A stretch of 64,000 nt of DNA from contig JACVTC010000114.1 in NCBI GenBank assembly GCA_016946835.1, forward strand, positions 25,001 to 89,000. Reading direction: 5' to 3'. The notes beneath the pieces are model-generated. The model was not told where the DNA came from and ran no database searches. It was given only the letters and a program-made list of their open reading frames with translations. Positions 1 through 12,711 of the stretch are shown here, one piece after another (the stretch's first letter is position 1; each line of letters starts with the position of its first letter). Origin of the DNA: Neocallimastix lanati (nom. inval.) (lineage: Eukaryota > Neocallimastigomycota > Neocallimastigomycetes > Neocallimastigales > Neocallimastigaceae). Both the position numbers and the translations under genes were made by a program.

Positions 1-2495
1 AAAGGGAGCAATGTAAGAAACTTAGATAAATTTATTATTTTATTATAAAATTTATCTATCTTTCTTATTTAATACATTAATTTAATACATTAAATTATTG
101 TATTTATTTTAACCAATAATATTTAATTATTAATTTATATATATTTGATTCTCTTGAGTTCTCTTCGAGAAATCAAGAGTTATTATTTTAGAATTTTTAT
201 AATAAATAATAATTCAAATAAAATAATTAATTAATAAAACAAAACCCTTTTAATAAAACAAATTTCATAAATATTTGTGTCTTTTATTCCTTTTGTGTTA
301 TTGTTTATTATAAACTTTCTATAATAAACTCTATCTTATATTTAAGTTAAGTATAATTATTTATTTATATTATTTTATATTTATTTAATTATATTTAATT
401 TTATTTTCTCAAATTAATGTTAATTAGCAATAATTAATGTTAATTTGTAGTTAAGAAATTATTTATAATTAATTTTATAAGTAATTTCTTACATGTTGAT
501 ACGGAACAATCTAATATTGCTTATACTATTGAATTTATTATTTTATATTTGTTTTTATTTTTTTTTATATTATTTTTATTTTATATCTTTATTTTTATTT
601 TAAATTTTTATTTGTATTTTTACTTTTACTTTATTTTTATTTTAATTTTTATTATATTATTTTTATCTTATATTTTATTTTTATTTTATATTTTTATTTT
701 TATTTTTACTTTTACTTTTATTTTTACTTTAATTTTTATTATTTTTATATATTATTTTATTATTTTTTATATTTTATTTTAATTAATTAAAAATTTATTT
801 GAATCAATTAAAAAACTTCATTAAATTCTATAAATAACTTGTAAAATCAAAAAATATTAAAAACTCTCTCTCAAATTTTATAAATTAAATTTTAGAATAA
901 AATAAGGTAAAATAAATTAAGGGTGTTTTAATTTAGTGTTAAGTTGTGTTGTGAATATAATAGTTTTAAGTTTAAATAATAATTAAGTTAGTTAAGGGGT
1001 TTAAAATAAAATAAAAGAGAGCTTAGTTAATAATTAAAAACATTAGTTAGAATATTAATGTTGAGTTTAATTAATTTAGATAAATTCGGGAATAAATAAA
1101 TAAGTTTAATTAGAATTAATTAGAATATATTATTATTGAAAATAAATAAATGAAAAGTCCTGTACCATTGTTGATAAGAATGTACTAAATAATGCATTCT
1201 TAATTAAATCTACGATTTATTTCTAATACATTATGTGTACATTATTATTTTTGTACTTTAATAAATTTTTAAATCCAAAGATCAAAAATTAAATCAAAAA
1301 TTATATTAAACTTTATATTTTTATATTAAATCTTATATTAATAGTAATATTTTTATATATTTAAAACTTATATTAGCAATATTAATAATAAATCTTATTT
1401 TTTTATTTTTATATTAATAATGAAAATGTAAAGATATTATTAATATCTTTAAATAATTTTAGTTAAATTTAATCATAAATTTAAGTAAAATTAAAATAAA
1501 TTTATTTGAAATCACGTGTATAAAATTATTGAAAATATTTTTAACATAATTTCGATTTTTTCCCAATCATACTAATAAATTAAAAATTTCTCTTGTGAAA
1601 CTAGTATTTGAAAATCATTTCTTTTTATGTAATTTAATTTAAATAATAAGAGTTAAGGTTTTTCACAAGATAAATTAACAACATGAAACTATGCAATTAG
1701 TCATGTTGAAACTTATGGCATTTTATGCTAAATTTATATTAAATAATTATGACAACTTTTATATTATTTTTAAATAGAAAATATATAATAAATTTACTAA
1801 TAATATTTAAATAATAAATAAATAATAAATGAACTCAATTAGAATTGATTATATTTATTTTAGTTATTAATTATAATTCTCTTTATTTAGTAATAGTTAA
1901 TTATTTATTATTAGTTTAGGTTAGTATTGTTTTTAAATAAATAGCTAGATAATATAATTCAATAGGAATTATATATTATAAATGTAATAAGATAAAAATA
2001 TAAATAGTTATCAAATTTCATGTATTTTAATCGATGTAATTGTTATTAACGATTTCTCGTTAATAACACTTTAAAATAAATAAAGATTTTAAAATTTAAA
2101 AAATTAATAAAACTTGTTCTTTAAAACTATTATTTTGTGTTTTAGTGTTATTATTGAAGTGTTGATTTATAATCTATTTTTTTACCAAAACTTTATAATA
2201 ACAATTACCTTTTAAACAAACAAAAATACGTTATAAATCAATAAAAAATATTTAAAACACGTGACTCTTTTGTGGCTTATTTGTGGCTTGAATCAAGATA
2301 TTTTTACCAGATATTTTTACCAAGGATTTTTAGAAGCTACCCACTTTTGACACTACCGACTTTGGAATACTCACAATTTTAGATTATTGCTACCAGCTTT
2401 AGGATATCGCTACCAGTTTAAGGAAATATTCAACTCGATTCAGGCTATTCTACCAGTTTAAGGAAATATTCTACTCGATTCAGGCTAATTCTACC

Positions 2496-2531
<36 letters not shown>

Positions 2532-2813
2532 TTACAAGACTCATACCATACCATTTATCATATTGGGACACTTGTGCAAGACTTTTGAATAAAATTACCA
2601 GATTACGTGAGAAATCCATAATATTATTTGGAATTAAATTTTAACCAGTAAGATACTATATTATAATATTCAGTTTACTCGACGGCACCACTACAATTGG
2701 AGAGAGCCAGTTCGACTTTACATACAATATTATAATAGAAATATCTTTTTATTAGAACATCTATTTCAAATATCATTATTTAAAATATTCAAAAGTAAAT
2801 AATAAGTTACAAA
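1..2813. repeat. LTR-derived noncoding stretch upstream of the gag block
   Basis: No gene is visible here. Bases 1-493 resemble, in order of motifs, the 8,820-9,193 stretch: an 'atcaagagttatta' motif, a 'tataataaactc' motif and a terminal 'ttaca'. They are probably the end of a related LTR cut by the window edge. A start-like 'TGATACGGAAC' at about 497 resembles the starts at 7,845 and 9,198. Bases 549-782 are T-rich simple sequence whose Phe/Leu/Ile translation is not a gene. The rest is A+T-rich and fits LTR or 5' leader sequence of the element that follows. Boundaries are uncertain. Confidence 0.45.
2395..2501 (+). repeat. Short tandem repeats in retrotransposon leader
   Basis: A unit of about 37-40 bp is repeated nearly perfectly two to three times. 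It contains 'ctaccagtttaaggaaatat' followed by 'tcgattcaggcta'. It lies between the putative LTR region and gag, so it probably belongs to the untranslated leader of the Ty3-type element. A run of about 28 A follows directly. Confidence 0.7.
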
Positions 2814-4742
2814 TTGAACGAAGTTGAAGATCTAATTCAAAAATTCGAAAACCTTGATTTAGAAATGAACCAAGCAAATAATCAAGGCTTCTTAAGAAAC
2901 ACTCAGAAAACAGTAAATGATCCACCACTGTTTTCTGGTATCAAGAGGGAATTCGACGGGTTCCTAACCAGAGCCGAAATTGCTATGGAATCCAACCCAC
3001 ATGGAATTAATAATGACATCGCAAAAGTCAAATTCATAATTTCTTATTTAATTGGAGAACCTTTAGACTGGGCTTCGTCTTTGAGACGCAACAATGACGA
3101 AATTTTGAATTCCTATGAAAATTTCATTAATGAACTTAGAGCTCGTTATGGTGAAGAAGAAGTTAATACTGTAATTGCTAATGGGAAACTTTGTTCAATC
3201 CGTCAACATAAGTTTGGCCACGTTAACGATTACATTAATGAATTCAATAAAGTTGCAAGAAACTCAGACTTCAACGAGTCTGCAAAAATATACATGTTTA
3301 TCAAAGGATTACATTATAAAATGAGAGAACATCTTGCCGTGGTCAATCCGAACCCAAACAATTTAAGAGCTTTGTTTACTGACGTTATTAGCATTGAGAG
3401 TTTAACCAAAAGACACAGTATTAATGAATTTTATTTTCATCAATACAATCACCGAAACAACGCTAGTTCCAGTACACAACTCACTAATAATGATCCCATG
3501 GAAGTTGACCTCTATCGAATCAAGAGAGGTCAAAGGAATACCAACTATTTCCCATCCAACAAGAAATTGTACCAGGAGAATGTTAACTCTAAGGAAGAAG
3601 AAAGAAGAAAAGGTCTTTGCTACTATTGTAAGCAACCAGGGCATCTAAAATTTAATTGCCCGAACAAGAAGAGGCCCGCTACAGTTAAAATGATCAACAA
3701 GAAAGAAAGAAATGATAATATTGCATCTACTAGCTTAAGAAGAATCAGAAGAATCAACAGCCAAGAAGATATTTTGAAAGTCAGAAAAATTGTTGAAGAG
3801 CAAAACTCACTCTTGACCAAGAAAAGTAACATTATTGATTTTTATATCAAAACAAACGATACAGAAGAAGTAAAGGCAAGAGTTTTGATTGATTCTGGAT
3901 CAGATCTTAACTTTATTCACCCAGAATTTGCGAAGGCTTTTGGAATCAAAACCCAACAAATTGAAGAACCATTCCGTGTTACTGGTCTTGGTTACGGAAT
4001 ATCAACAGTTAAAAAGGAAACGGAGAAGTGCATTTTACGTTTAAAAAATCACTTAGAAACCATTCAATTGTATGTACTCAGAATTCCTGATGTTGATATT
4101 ATTTTAGGTCTACCTTGGATTGAGAAGCATTCGCCTTATAATTACCACGACGCAAAGAAGATCTCCTTTGGCTCAGGATTTTGCGCTAGACACTGTAATA
4201 ACGGTAAAAGAAAAAGAAAGAACAAGATCAAGAACAAGAAAAAGAACAAAGGAAAAGAATCTGCTACCGACTTGGAAGAAAATAAAATTATTGAAGACTC
4301 AAGAAAAAGAAAATCTTTCTTTGACTCCGATTCCGAATCTGATTATGAAGAAGAAATTTCTATTCGTGGCCGCCGAACTCGTATTAGAACTTGTACTGAA
4401 TTTATTAATAGTGATAGCGATAGTGATATTAATGATACTTTTATGTTAGATAATTTTAGTGATAGCATTAGTGATAGCGATAATTTTGGTGATAGTGATG
4501 ATATTATTGTTATGAATTGTGATAGTAAAATTAGTAAAAATAGTTTAAAGATCTTAAAGAAAATTTGTGAATCAAGTAAATGTAAGAAATTAAATGTAAT
4601 TGAAAAATGTAATAATGAAAATAATAATTTAAATAAAGATGATGAAAAGGTCGAAGTACCTGAAATCTATTTGATGTTTAAAGAAGTGTTTAATGAAAAT
4701 AATTGTAATGTGTTACCTCCGCCAAAACGGACAAAGAAATAA
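2814..4742 (+). mobile_element. Ty3/gypsy-type gag and protease block (fossil)
   Basis: This is a long open frame of Ty3-type retrotransposon origin. The N-terminal half resembles the Retrotrans_gag capsid region, with 'GEPLDWASSL' and 'FGHVNDYINEFNKVAR'. A CCHC zinc knuckle follows (CYYCKQPGHLKFNC), then a retropepsin-like aspartic protease (VLIDSGSDLNF ... IILGLPWIEKH). The C-terminal part is Lys/Arg-rich and then Ser/Asp-rich. The first ATG is at about 2,864, and the frame is open from 2,814. No reverse transcriptase, RNase H or integrase of this element follows: from about 4,743 the sequence becomes a different, copia-type element. The element is therefore broken and composite. Confidence 0.85.
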
Positions 4743-6895
4743 TCAAATTTACTACAGAATTCGAACATCTTTGTAATCTACTCCAAGAATTAGGAAAAAC
4801 AATAGACGAAGATGAAAAATTCAAATTACTCCTGAAGGGACTCCCAGGGGAATATAAAAACTATGTCAAATTCAATTATAAAGACAATCTTCAAGAGATT
4901 GCAAACGAAATCAGAACCATAGCCAAAAGAACTTTAAATGCGGAAGACCCAAAGCCAGTGGAAGAAGTTTCTTTTATAAAAAATGCGAATCATAATCATT
5001 CCCAAAATAATTCTAGGAATAATAATCACAATAATTATAATAACAATAACAATAATTATAATAATGACTATAATAATAACTATAACAATAATAATCGGAG
5101 AAGAAGAAACCAGAAAAATAGCAAAATTAACAGGAACAAGACCAAAAGAAATAACGAGAAGTACTGCTCAATCTGTGACAAACATGACCATTTCACAAGA
5201 AATTGCTACTTTAATGCAAGGAATCCTAATAATAAAATTAAAGAAATAGCAAGAAAGTTCAGCAATATTAACCTAGCCAAAGATACAATCAACAACCTAG
5301 AAATCATTGATGCCCTCAGTGACTATGATGAATCTCAAGAAACCCATGAAAAGAATATCTGACTAGATGGAGAAAATTCATATGACATGTCTCCTGAACC
5401 ACCAATGAATAACTCTTATGAATCAAATGATTTAATAATCAATTATTTAGGGGACTATAACAAACCTAAAACAAATCCAATCAACTATAATATTTCAAAT
5501 GAATCAATTCATGATGAACATAAATCAAATATATCAAATAAAATTATGGAATCACGTGATATAATAATCAATAACATAGAAAATAATAATAATCTAGAAT
5601 TAAACCTTATTGGTAAAAATAAATTAGTAAAACCTCATGATAGTCCACTTCCACCTATGATTCCAAACATAATTACAAACGACTTAAATAGAAAAACTAT
5701 ATATGAATTCATTAACAATCATAAATGTCATCCAGATTATAATAATGGATATGTAATATCCATAGATTCTGGAGCATCTTCAAATATCACGGGATCATTA
5801 AAAAATCTATGTAATATTAGAGATTATCATACAAATATGATACTACCAACAAAGGAAAAAGAAATAGTACAAGTTTCAAAAATTGGAGATCTTACGGGAT
5901 ACATCAATAATATTTACTTCATAATAAAAAATGTATTATATTCAGAAGATATTAATGAAAATAAAACATTAATATCATTTAATGATCTTAAAAGACAATA
6001 CCTAGCTGATGTTATCATTATTGATAACAATGCATACTTTAGATTAGCAAAACTAAATGGTCAACTTTTATGTATTGAAAAAGAAAACTCAATTAAAATT
6101 TGTAATATTTACGTTAATAATAAACAAGGAAATTATAAAACAATATACAGTTTACAAAGTAACAACCTAGACCAATACTCCTTAAGTATATGGCATAAAA
6201 GGCTGTGCCATTTCTATAATAATAATCTTATCAAATACTTAAATGGTCATACCATTAACAAAACTCTCTGTATTGGCTGCAAAATATCAAAGCTGAAAAA
6301 AGAACCTTTCAGAAAAACTTTAAATGCAAGAAGTACAAGGCCATTGGAACTAATCCACTCGGACATTATTGGACCTCTTAAAGAATCAAGGAATAATTTC
6401 AAATATATTTTAACTTTCCTTGATGACTTCACAAGAAAAAGCATGACTCCAAGAACTGCAATAAAGTTTAAAATTCCTGATGAATTATACTACCATAAAG
6501 AAGTGAATATTGACAATCTTCGTGTTTTTGGATGCAGAGCATACTACTATGTAGACGCTTCCCTTAAAAACTCAAAATTTGATAATAACACATTACCAGG
6601 AATTTTCTTAGGATATGATGAACATTCTCCAGGATATGTTATTTTCGGAACTAATGATTGCAAAACTCATATTGTTCGTGATGCCGTATTCGAAGAAGAT
6701 ATCCCTGGTAACTTTAATTTTAATAACAAAACAAATTATAAAGAAAATTACACACCTGAAGAACTTAACACAGAAGAAGATGAAGACGAAGACGAATATT
6801 TAGAAAATGAATTAAATGAAAATAATTCAAATTTTCATCACCAAAGTAACAACAATCAAAATGTACTCTTAATTCAACAAAATTTCAATAATTAA
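4743..6895 (+). mobile_element. Ty1/copia-type remnant (gag, protease, integrase)
   Basis: Remains of a Ty1/copia-type polyprotein. It begins with the end of a copia-type Gag (about 4,743-5,000) and an Asn-rich stretch, then a CCHC knuckle (CSICDKHDHFTRNC). A copia-type protease motif follows (ISIDSGASSNITGS, about 5,760), then a pre-integrase zinc-binding segment (WHKRLCHF ... CIGCKISK) and integrase (ELIHSDIIGPL ... FLDDFTRKS). An integrase C-terminal, copia-specific stretch (LRVFGCRAYYYV ... GIFLGYDEHSPGYVI) completes it. Reverse transcriptase and RNase H are not present. It is a clearly broken fossil with a few breaks. Downstream it runs into an LTR-like repeat that recurs at 18,016-18,990. 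Confidence 0.85.
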
Positions 6896-6901
6896 AAAAT
6901 T

Positions 6902-7840
6902 AAAAAATTAAAATAAATAATAAAAAACAAATTCTGTCTAACTTAACCCAAAAATTAATCCATTCTAAAAAAAAAAAAAAAATTAAATCCATATTTAAGA
7001 AAAATTAATTAAATAAAAATAATTAAAATAAAATAATAATAAATTAATTAATCATTAATAATTTTAATTAAAAACTAAAATATATTAATAAATAATATTT
7101 TTTTTTAAACTACAAATAAACAAAATAATAAACAAATAAACAAACTTATAAACATCTCAAAATTAAAATTAAATAGTTAAATAATTTTTAAGTTACTTCT
7201 ATTTAAAATAATGATTATTTTATTTATTTTATAACTCAACTTTTATAAACAAATTGTAATTAAAATAACATTTTAAAACTCATCTTTATTAATATTTTAA
7301 TTGTAAATATTGTTTAATTTAATAATAAATTATTCTTTATTTCTCTTTTATTAATTTTATTATTTTTAATGTAAATAGTTTAAAATCAAAGAAAAATATA
7401 AAAACATGTAAATATTTCTTATAAATTATTCTTTATTATTAATTATTTAATAAATTATTATAGATATTTTATTAGTTTTTAATAATCAATTTTTATGATT
7501 ATTAATTATTTTGATAAATTATTATATATTTTATTAGTTATTAATAATCAATTTTATTATTAAAATTTAAAATAAATTAGTATAAAAAATAAATATTTCA
7601 TTTTATTATTTTATTAGTTTTAACAATTATTTTATTAATTTAAACAAAATTAATTATTAAATAAATAAAGATTAATATTAAAATAAAAATAAATTTTTTT
7701 TAATAAAACATTTTTGTGTTTAATAATAAAACATATTTATTTTTTTAAAATTTCTTAAATCAATTTTATTCAGTATTTATCCTTTTATTCACTTCTACAA
7801 AATTTAATTTTTGTAGATTAAGAATATTAGGTATAAATCA
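6902..7840. repeat. LTR-like repeat, copy 1
   Basis: About 0.94 kb is repeated in direct orientation at about 18,037-18,990 with high identity (about 95% by eye). Shared landmarks are 'tctaacttaacccaaaaatt' near the start and 'ttttgtagattaagaatatt' near the end. Both copies end in 'aatca'. The right copy starts with TG at 18,016, so the unit looks like an LTR of about 975 bp. This copy directly follows the copia remnant and may be its 3' LTR with the first bases replaced. Confidence 0.7.
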
Positions 7841-7844
7841 GAGA

Positions 7845-9193
7845 TGATACGAAATATTAATAAATAGTTAAAATTAGTAAAATTGTTGATAGTAAGAATA
7901 ATATAGTTTTTAAAGTTAAATAGTTTATTTTATGTTTAGTATAATATTAAAGGAATATAAATAAACAGTTAGTTAGTTAATTTAAGAAAGAGATATGTAT
8001 ATGATATTCTAGAGATAATTATATAATAATATTGAATTAGAGGAGTAATTAATATTATTATATAGATTATAATAGAATAATAATTTCATAATTGGTTGTA
8101 CTTAAATTAAATAAAGATAAATAATAATAAAAGATTAACATATTTAAATTATTGTGTGAATTATTATTGTTAAAGTATAATTATTCTTATAGAATTTATT
8201 AAGTGTTTACAAATAAGATTACACCCTGATCCTTATACAAGTTAAAAATCTTGTATCAGAGATTGTAAAGAATAATAATTAATTTTTATTAAAATAAAAA
8301 ATAATTATTAATCTTTATTAAATAAAATAATAATTATTTAATAAAATTTATTAACTTTATTATAAAATATTTTTAATATAAAATTATTATTAATAATTTA
8401 AAATTAATATTGTAAAATTATTATTCTTTATCAATGTATTAATTAATAATATTAAAATAATTAAACATTAATATTTTTTATATTTGTTAAAATTCATTTG
8501 ATAATTAAATGTTAAGTTTTAATTTAAATAATTGTTACATTAATATAACTTTAAACAAATCTAATATAAATTATAGAATTATAATTTAGAAATAATTATA
8601 AAATTATATTAAAAATCATAATGTAACAAATCAAATGAAAAAAGAATAATTAATATCTAAAAAATTAATTAAAATAAAACAATGTCATGTATAATTGACA
8701 TTGTTTAAATAAAACAAATGTTAATTGAAGTTTTCCGATTGGAAAATATCGGTTTTTATTCAATTAACATATGATCAATTTTATTAATAATTGATCATTA
8801 AACTTTTTAGGTTTTTCTCCCAAATCTTTTCCTAAAAAGTTATTCATTAAGATTTGGAACTTTACTATAAATAATTCTTGATTTTCTTTATTTTGAAAAT
8901 CAAAAGTTATTATTATAAGAATATAATTATAATAATAAACAAAATAAATTTTTAATTATTTTAGAAATAACAAAATCTTAATAAAAATTATTTTTTAATA
9001 AAAAATACTTTAATAAAAATAAAAATTTTATGAAATATTGGCATAATTAAATCTCTTATAATAAACTCCTCCATCTATTTTGTGTGTTAAGTATTTTCTT
9101 TTATTTTTGTTTTATTCCTCGATTAATATTAATTATTAGTATTAATTGTAGAAAAGGGTTAAATTTAATTAAGTTTAAATTTAATTCTTTACA
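7845..9193. repeat. Putative solo LTR flanked by 'gaga'
   Basis: The segment starts TGATACGAAA, ends TCTTTACA and is flanked on both sides by 'gaga' (7,841-7,844 and 9,194-9,197). This is what a solo LTR with a 4-bp target duplication would look like. It has no coding content. Internally it contains a short inverted repeat around 8,680-8,705 (aatgtca ... tgacatt) and a hairpin around 8,800-8,840 (ctttttaggttt ... cctaaaaag). The assignment rests on the ends alone. Confidence 0.55.
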
Positions 9194-9197
9194 GAGA

Positions 9198-9902
9198 TGA
9201 TCCGGAACTAGCTTATTTACTTCAAATAAGCATACATAAAAATGATAAAAAAGAAAAAAAATATAAAATATTTATAATAATGAAATTATTTAAAATTAAA
9301 ATAGTTATAATAAAAAAAAATTTATTTATAATAAAATTATTTATAATAAAAATAATTATCTATAAATTGTTTTTAATAAAATAAATACAGAAATATTTAA
9401 TTCTGTATAAAATTAAATCGATTGACAATACTAACTATTATTTTTATTGTTTTCTCTAAAATAGATTATTATTTTCTGTATTATTTTTACAATAATAAAC
9501 TTTATGAGAATATAATATTAATAATTTACAAGAATATTAAATTATATATTAATTGATAAATTAAAACATTATTAGAATAGATAGTTAAAATTTTAAATAT
9601 AAATAAATCATTAATAATTATACAACTATATTTTAAAATAGATACTTTAGAATAGGTTAATTTTAAAATATATTAATATTAAAATAACATTCATAATAGA
9701 ATAATATAAATAAATGTATATGTTATTGTTCAATTCAAGATTCATGTAAAAAACTATAAAAGGAAGAAATTTTCTTTCTTTTGAAAAGGACAACAATAAA
9801 ATAAAATAAAAATTTATAAAATATTTTTAAATTAATAAAAATTTATTTATAATATTTAATATTGTGTTTTTAAAATATTGTGTGTGATCTGTGCCCATAT
9901 CA
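9198..9902 (+). repeat. 5' LTR of the Ty3 element
   Basis: A 705-bp LTR with TG...CA ends. A TATA-box-like CTATAAAAGG at 9,754-9,763 lies about 140 bp before the LTR end and is the likely core promoter (U3/R). The same motif recurs at 17,027-17,036 in the 3' LTR. Confidence 0.88.
9754..9763 (+). promoter_or_regulatory. TATA box in the 5' LTR
   Basis: CTATAAAAGG is conserved in both LTR copies and stands out as the only canonical TATA motif there. It lies upstream of a pyrimidine-rich 'tttctttcttttg' that could hold the transcription start. The role is inferred from position. Confidence 0.6.
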
Positions 9903-9907
9903 GAAAT

Positions 9908-9926
9908 TGGTGGAGAATCCGGGCGC
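9908..9926 (+). other. Primer-binding-site-like stretch
   Basis: Six bases after the 5' LTR, 'tggtggagaatccgggcgc' begins with TGG and is far richer in G+C than its surroundings. This is expected for a tRNA primer site whose tRNA ends in CCA. The tRNA was not identified. Confidence 0.65.
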
Positions 9927-10145
9927 ACACACAAAAATATGAAATAAACACATAAATTAATATTATAAATAATAGATTTTTTTTATATTTTGTTTCAGAG
10001 GAAACAAAGATTTTATTTTTTTTAAAGAAGTTTCAGAGGAAACTTAAATTTATTATTTTTATTACTTTTGTAAAAGTTTCAGAGGAAACTTATTTTAAAT
10101 TTATTTTTTTTATTTTTTATTAAATCTTTCGTTTATATTTTTTTT

Positions 10146-10207
<62 letters not shown>

Positions 10208-10643
10208 TTTTATTAGTTTTCTCATAAAAATATTTTGTGTGGCATAAGATATTGTTACACAATCTTTATATTTTTAAATAATATTTTTATTAAAAAAAAA
10301 ATAATAATAAAATTTTTTATTTTTATATTATTAAATAATTATTTTTATATATAAAAAAAAAAAAAAAAAAAAAATTTTTTTTTCTCAATTTTATATTATT
10401 AAATAATTATTTTTATATATAAAAAAAAAAAAAAAATTTTTTTTTCTCAATTTTATATTATTAAATAATTTTTTTTTTCCTCAATTTTATATTATTAAAT
10501 ATTTTTTTTATAAAAAAATATATATATATTCAATTTTATATTATTAAATAACCTTTTTATAAAATATATATATATATATTTTTCTCAATTTTATATTATT
10601 AAATAACTCTTATTTATAAAAAAAAAAAAAATTATATTTTAAG

Positions 10644-11891
10644 ATGAAAATCAGTGAAATTTCCCGTATGATTCCTAGATTAGGAAATCATGATAGGGAT
10701 ATAGAAAGTTGGGCCGAGGAGTTCCAAAGAATTATGGAACTTGCTAACATTGAGGAACCAAAAAGGATTTTCGCGTGGGCAAAAGAGTGTGTTCAGGGAC
10801 GTCTTAAGGGTATACTCGAAGACCTTAAGACTATAGATGGTGATGATATTACTTATTCCAATATTAACGAAATGAAAACTGCTATTGAAGATTATCTGGA
10901 GGTTACCCAACAAGAAAAATGCTTCAATTTAAAGGCACTCAAAATAAGAAGAAACGAAACTATCAGGGATTTTAATTGGAGATATAATAACTTACATAAT
11001 TCATTAAACCCTGAATCCCAGGAATTTATCACAATTAAAGATTATTGTAATTCTATATCAAGTAGACCTTTTGCCAGAACCCAAGTAATTACTGCTCAAC
11101 CAGATACACTTGAAGAGGCACACCAAATTGCTGAATTAGCCGAAAATGCAACTGAAGCACCAAACATTCCGAATAACATAATAATGGCTCTGGGAAATGA
11201 AAATAATAGTTTTCAATACAATCCTTATTATATGCCCAATAGCTCTCCTTTTAATTTCTTACACAATAATCCTTATTATGACACTTTTGATAATAACATA
11301 AATCCCGTCCTTTATACTAATAATAAATCCTTCAATATTCCTAATAACAATGGAAATATGAATTATAGATATAATAGAAAGTATAATAATTATTATAATA
11401 CTTATTCTAATCTTTATAATAATAATGAATACAATAACCGATTTAATCACGGATTAAACAGTAACAATTCTCAATATGACCCTTATAACAATTATTATAA
11501 TAATAATTTTAATAATTTTGACAGTTACTATAGGAACAATTTCAATAATAATTATTTGAAAAATGATAATAATCTTAATAAAATTAATAACTTCAATAAT
11601 ACGAGATATAATAGTAATAGCAATAATAATATTAATAATGAAAGATTCCTCACAAACAATGTAAACAATGATAGGAATTTGAATAAACAAGCTAAAAATA
11701 ATAACTATAATAATGTCAATAGTAACAATTATATTAATAATAATAGTAAAACATTAAAATGTTTTAAATGCAATCAATTCGGACATAAATTACAAGATTG
11801 TCGATATTCTTATCGTGAATTAGCCATAATGGAAGAAGAAGGAAAGCTTAGTATCAATAATATTAATAATAACAATAAGCCTTTAAACTAA
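10644..11891 (+). CDS. Ty3 element Gag
   Basis: A 415-residue Gag of the Ty3 element. The N-terminal 180 residues form the capsid-like part (ESWAEEFQRIMELANIEEP ... REEF-type helices). A long Asn/Tyr-rich middle follows (about residues 180-370), then one CCHC knuckle (CFKCNQFGHKLQDC, about residues 373-386), expected to bind nucleic acid. The frame starts at an ATG after a T/A-rich leader. The protein would form cytoplasmic virus-like particles. It looks whole. Confidence 0.85.
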   Translation: MKISEISRMIPRLGNHDRDIESWAEEFQRIMELANIEEPKRIFAWAKECVQGRLKGILEDLKTIDGDDITYSNINEMKTAIEDYLEVTQQEKCFNLKALKIRRNETIRDFNWRYNNLHNSLNPESQEFITIKDYCNSISSRPFARTQVITAQPDTLEEAHQIAELAENATEAPNIPNNIIMALGNENNSFQYNPYYMPNSSPFNFLHNNPYYDTFDNNINPVLYTNNKSFNIPNNNGNMNYRYNRKYNNYYNTYSNLYNNNEYNNRFNHGLNSNNSQYDPYNNYYNNNFNNFDSYYRNNFNNNYLKNDNNLNKINNFNNTRYNSNSNNNINNERFLTNNVNNDRNLNKQAKNNNYNNVNSNNYINNNSKTLKCFKCNQFGHKLQDCRYSYRELAIMEEEGKLSINNINNNNKPLN

Positions 11892-12102
11892 TTAATGGGA
11901 GAAGGAATACTCCAGAAATCAAACCTATTCACATCAACCAATAATTCATACTATACAAGACCCTTCTGAACAGGAAATTGTTGCTGCGGCCATTAGAAAA
12001 ACAAAAAATAAAATTGATAATACACCTTATCATCATAAAACGATTAAAGAAAACTTATTATCAAACCCGCAACCTATTAAAATTCCTGCTAATAATAATA
12101 CG

Positions 12103-12146
12103 ATGGAAATGGAAATGGATAACGTTAATAATGATAATAATAATAA

Positions 12147-12206
<60 letters not shown>

Positions 12207-12224
12207 TAAAAATAATAATAAAAA

Positions 12225-12290
<66 letters not shown>

Positions 12291-12648
12291 TAATAATAAT
12301 ACTGATAATTATAATAATAATAATGATAATAATAATAATACTGATAATTATAATAATAATAGTACGATTAGTTTTAGTAATAAAGACAATAATAATACCA
12401 ACGACATTTATAATTCAAATATTCTTGGGAATACTGAATCCTTAAAAATTTTAGATCCATCTATTATTAGTCAACCTTCTATTCAGAAAACAAAACAAAA
12501 AAGTAAAAAACAAAGGGCAAAAGAAATTATTGAATTAGCTAAAGAGATAGAACTACCTAGCCAAAAGAAACAAGAAAATAATGATATCAATAATAATAGT
12601 AATAATAATATCATAAAAAAGGTAAAAATAATAGGTGATCAAAAATAA
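12103..12648 (+). CDS. Asparagine-rich segment between gag and pol
   Basis: The segment opens MEMEMDNVNND and is dominated by an AAT/AAC run encoding polyasparagine (about 12,125-12,360). It ends in a Lys/Glu-rich tail (KQRAKEIIELAKEIELP). It lies between gag and pol of the young Ty3 element and is probably a linker of its polyprotein rather than a separate gene. How the element expresses it (fusion, recoding or otherwise) cannot be read from the sequence. Confidence 0.5.
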
Positions 12649-12711
12649 TATGACATAGTACATGATGTAGGAGATACTGTAGCCAACATAACAATTGGGC
12701 AATTACTAGAT

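Noticed and set aside
549-782. Phe/Leu/Ile-rich frame
   Set aside because: Low-complexity T-rich DNA, no domain and no neighbouring signals.
11978-12445. Poly-isoleucine frame overlapping the Ty3 element
   Set aside because: Shifted reading of the AAT run that encodes polyasparagine.
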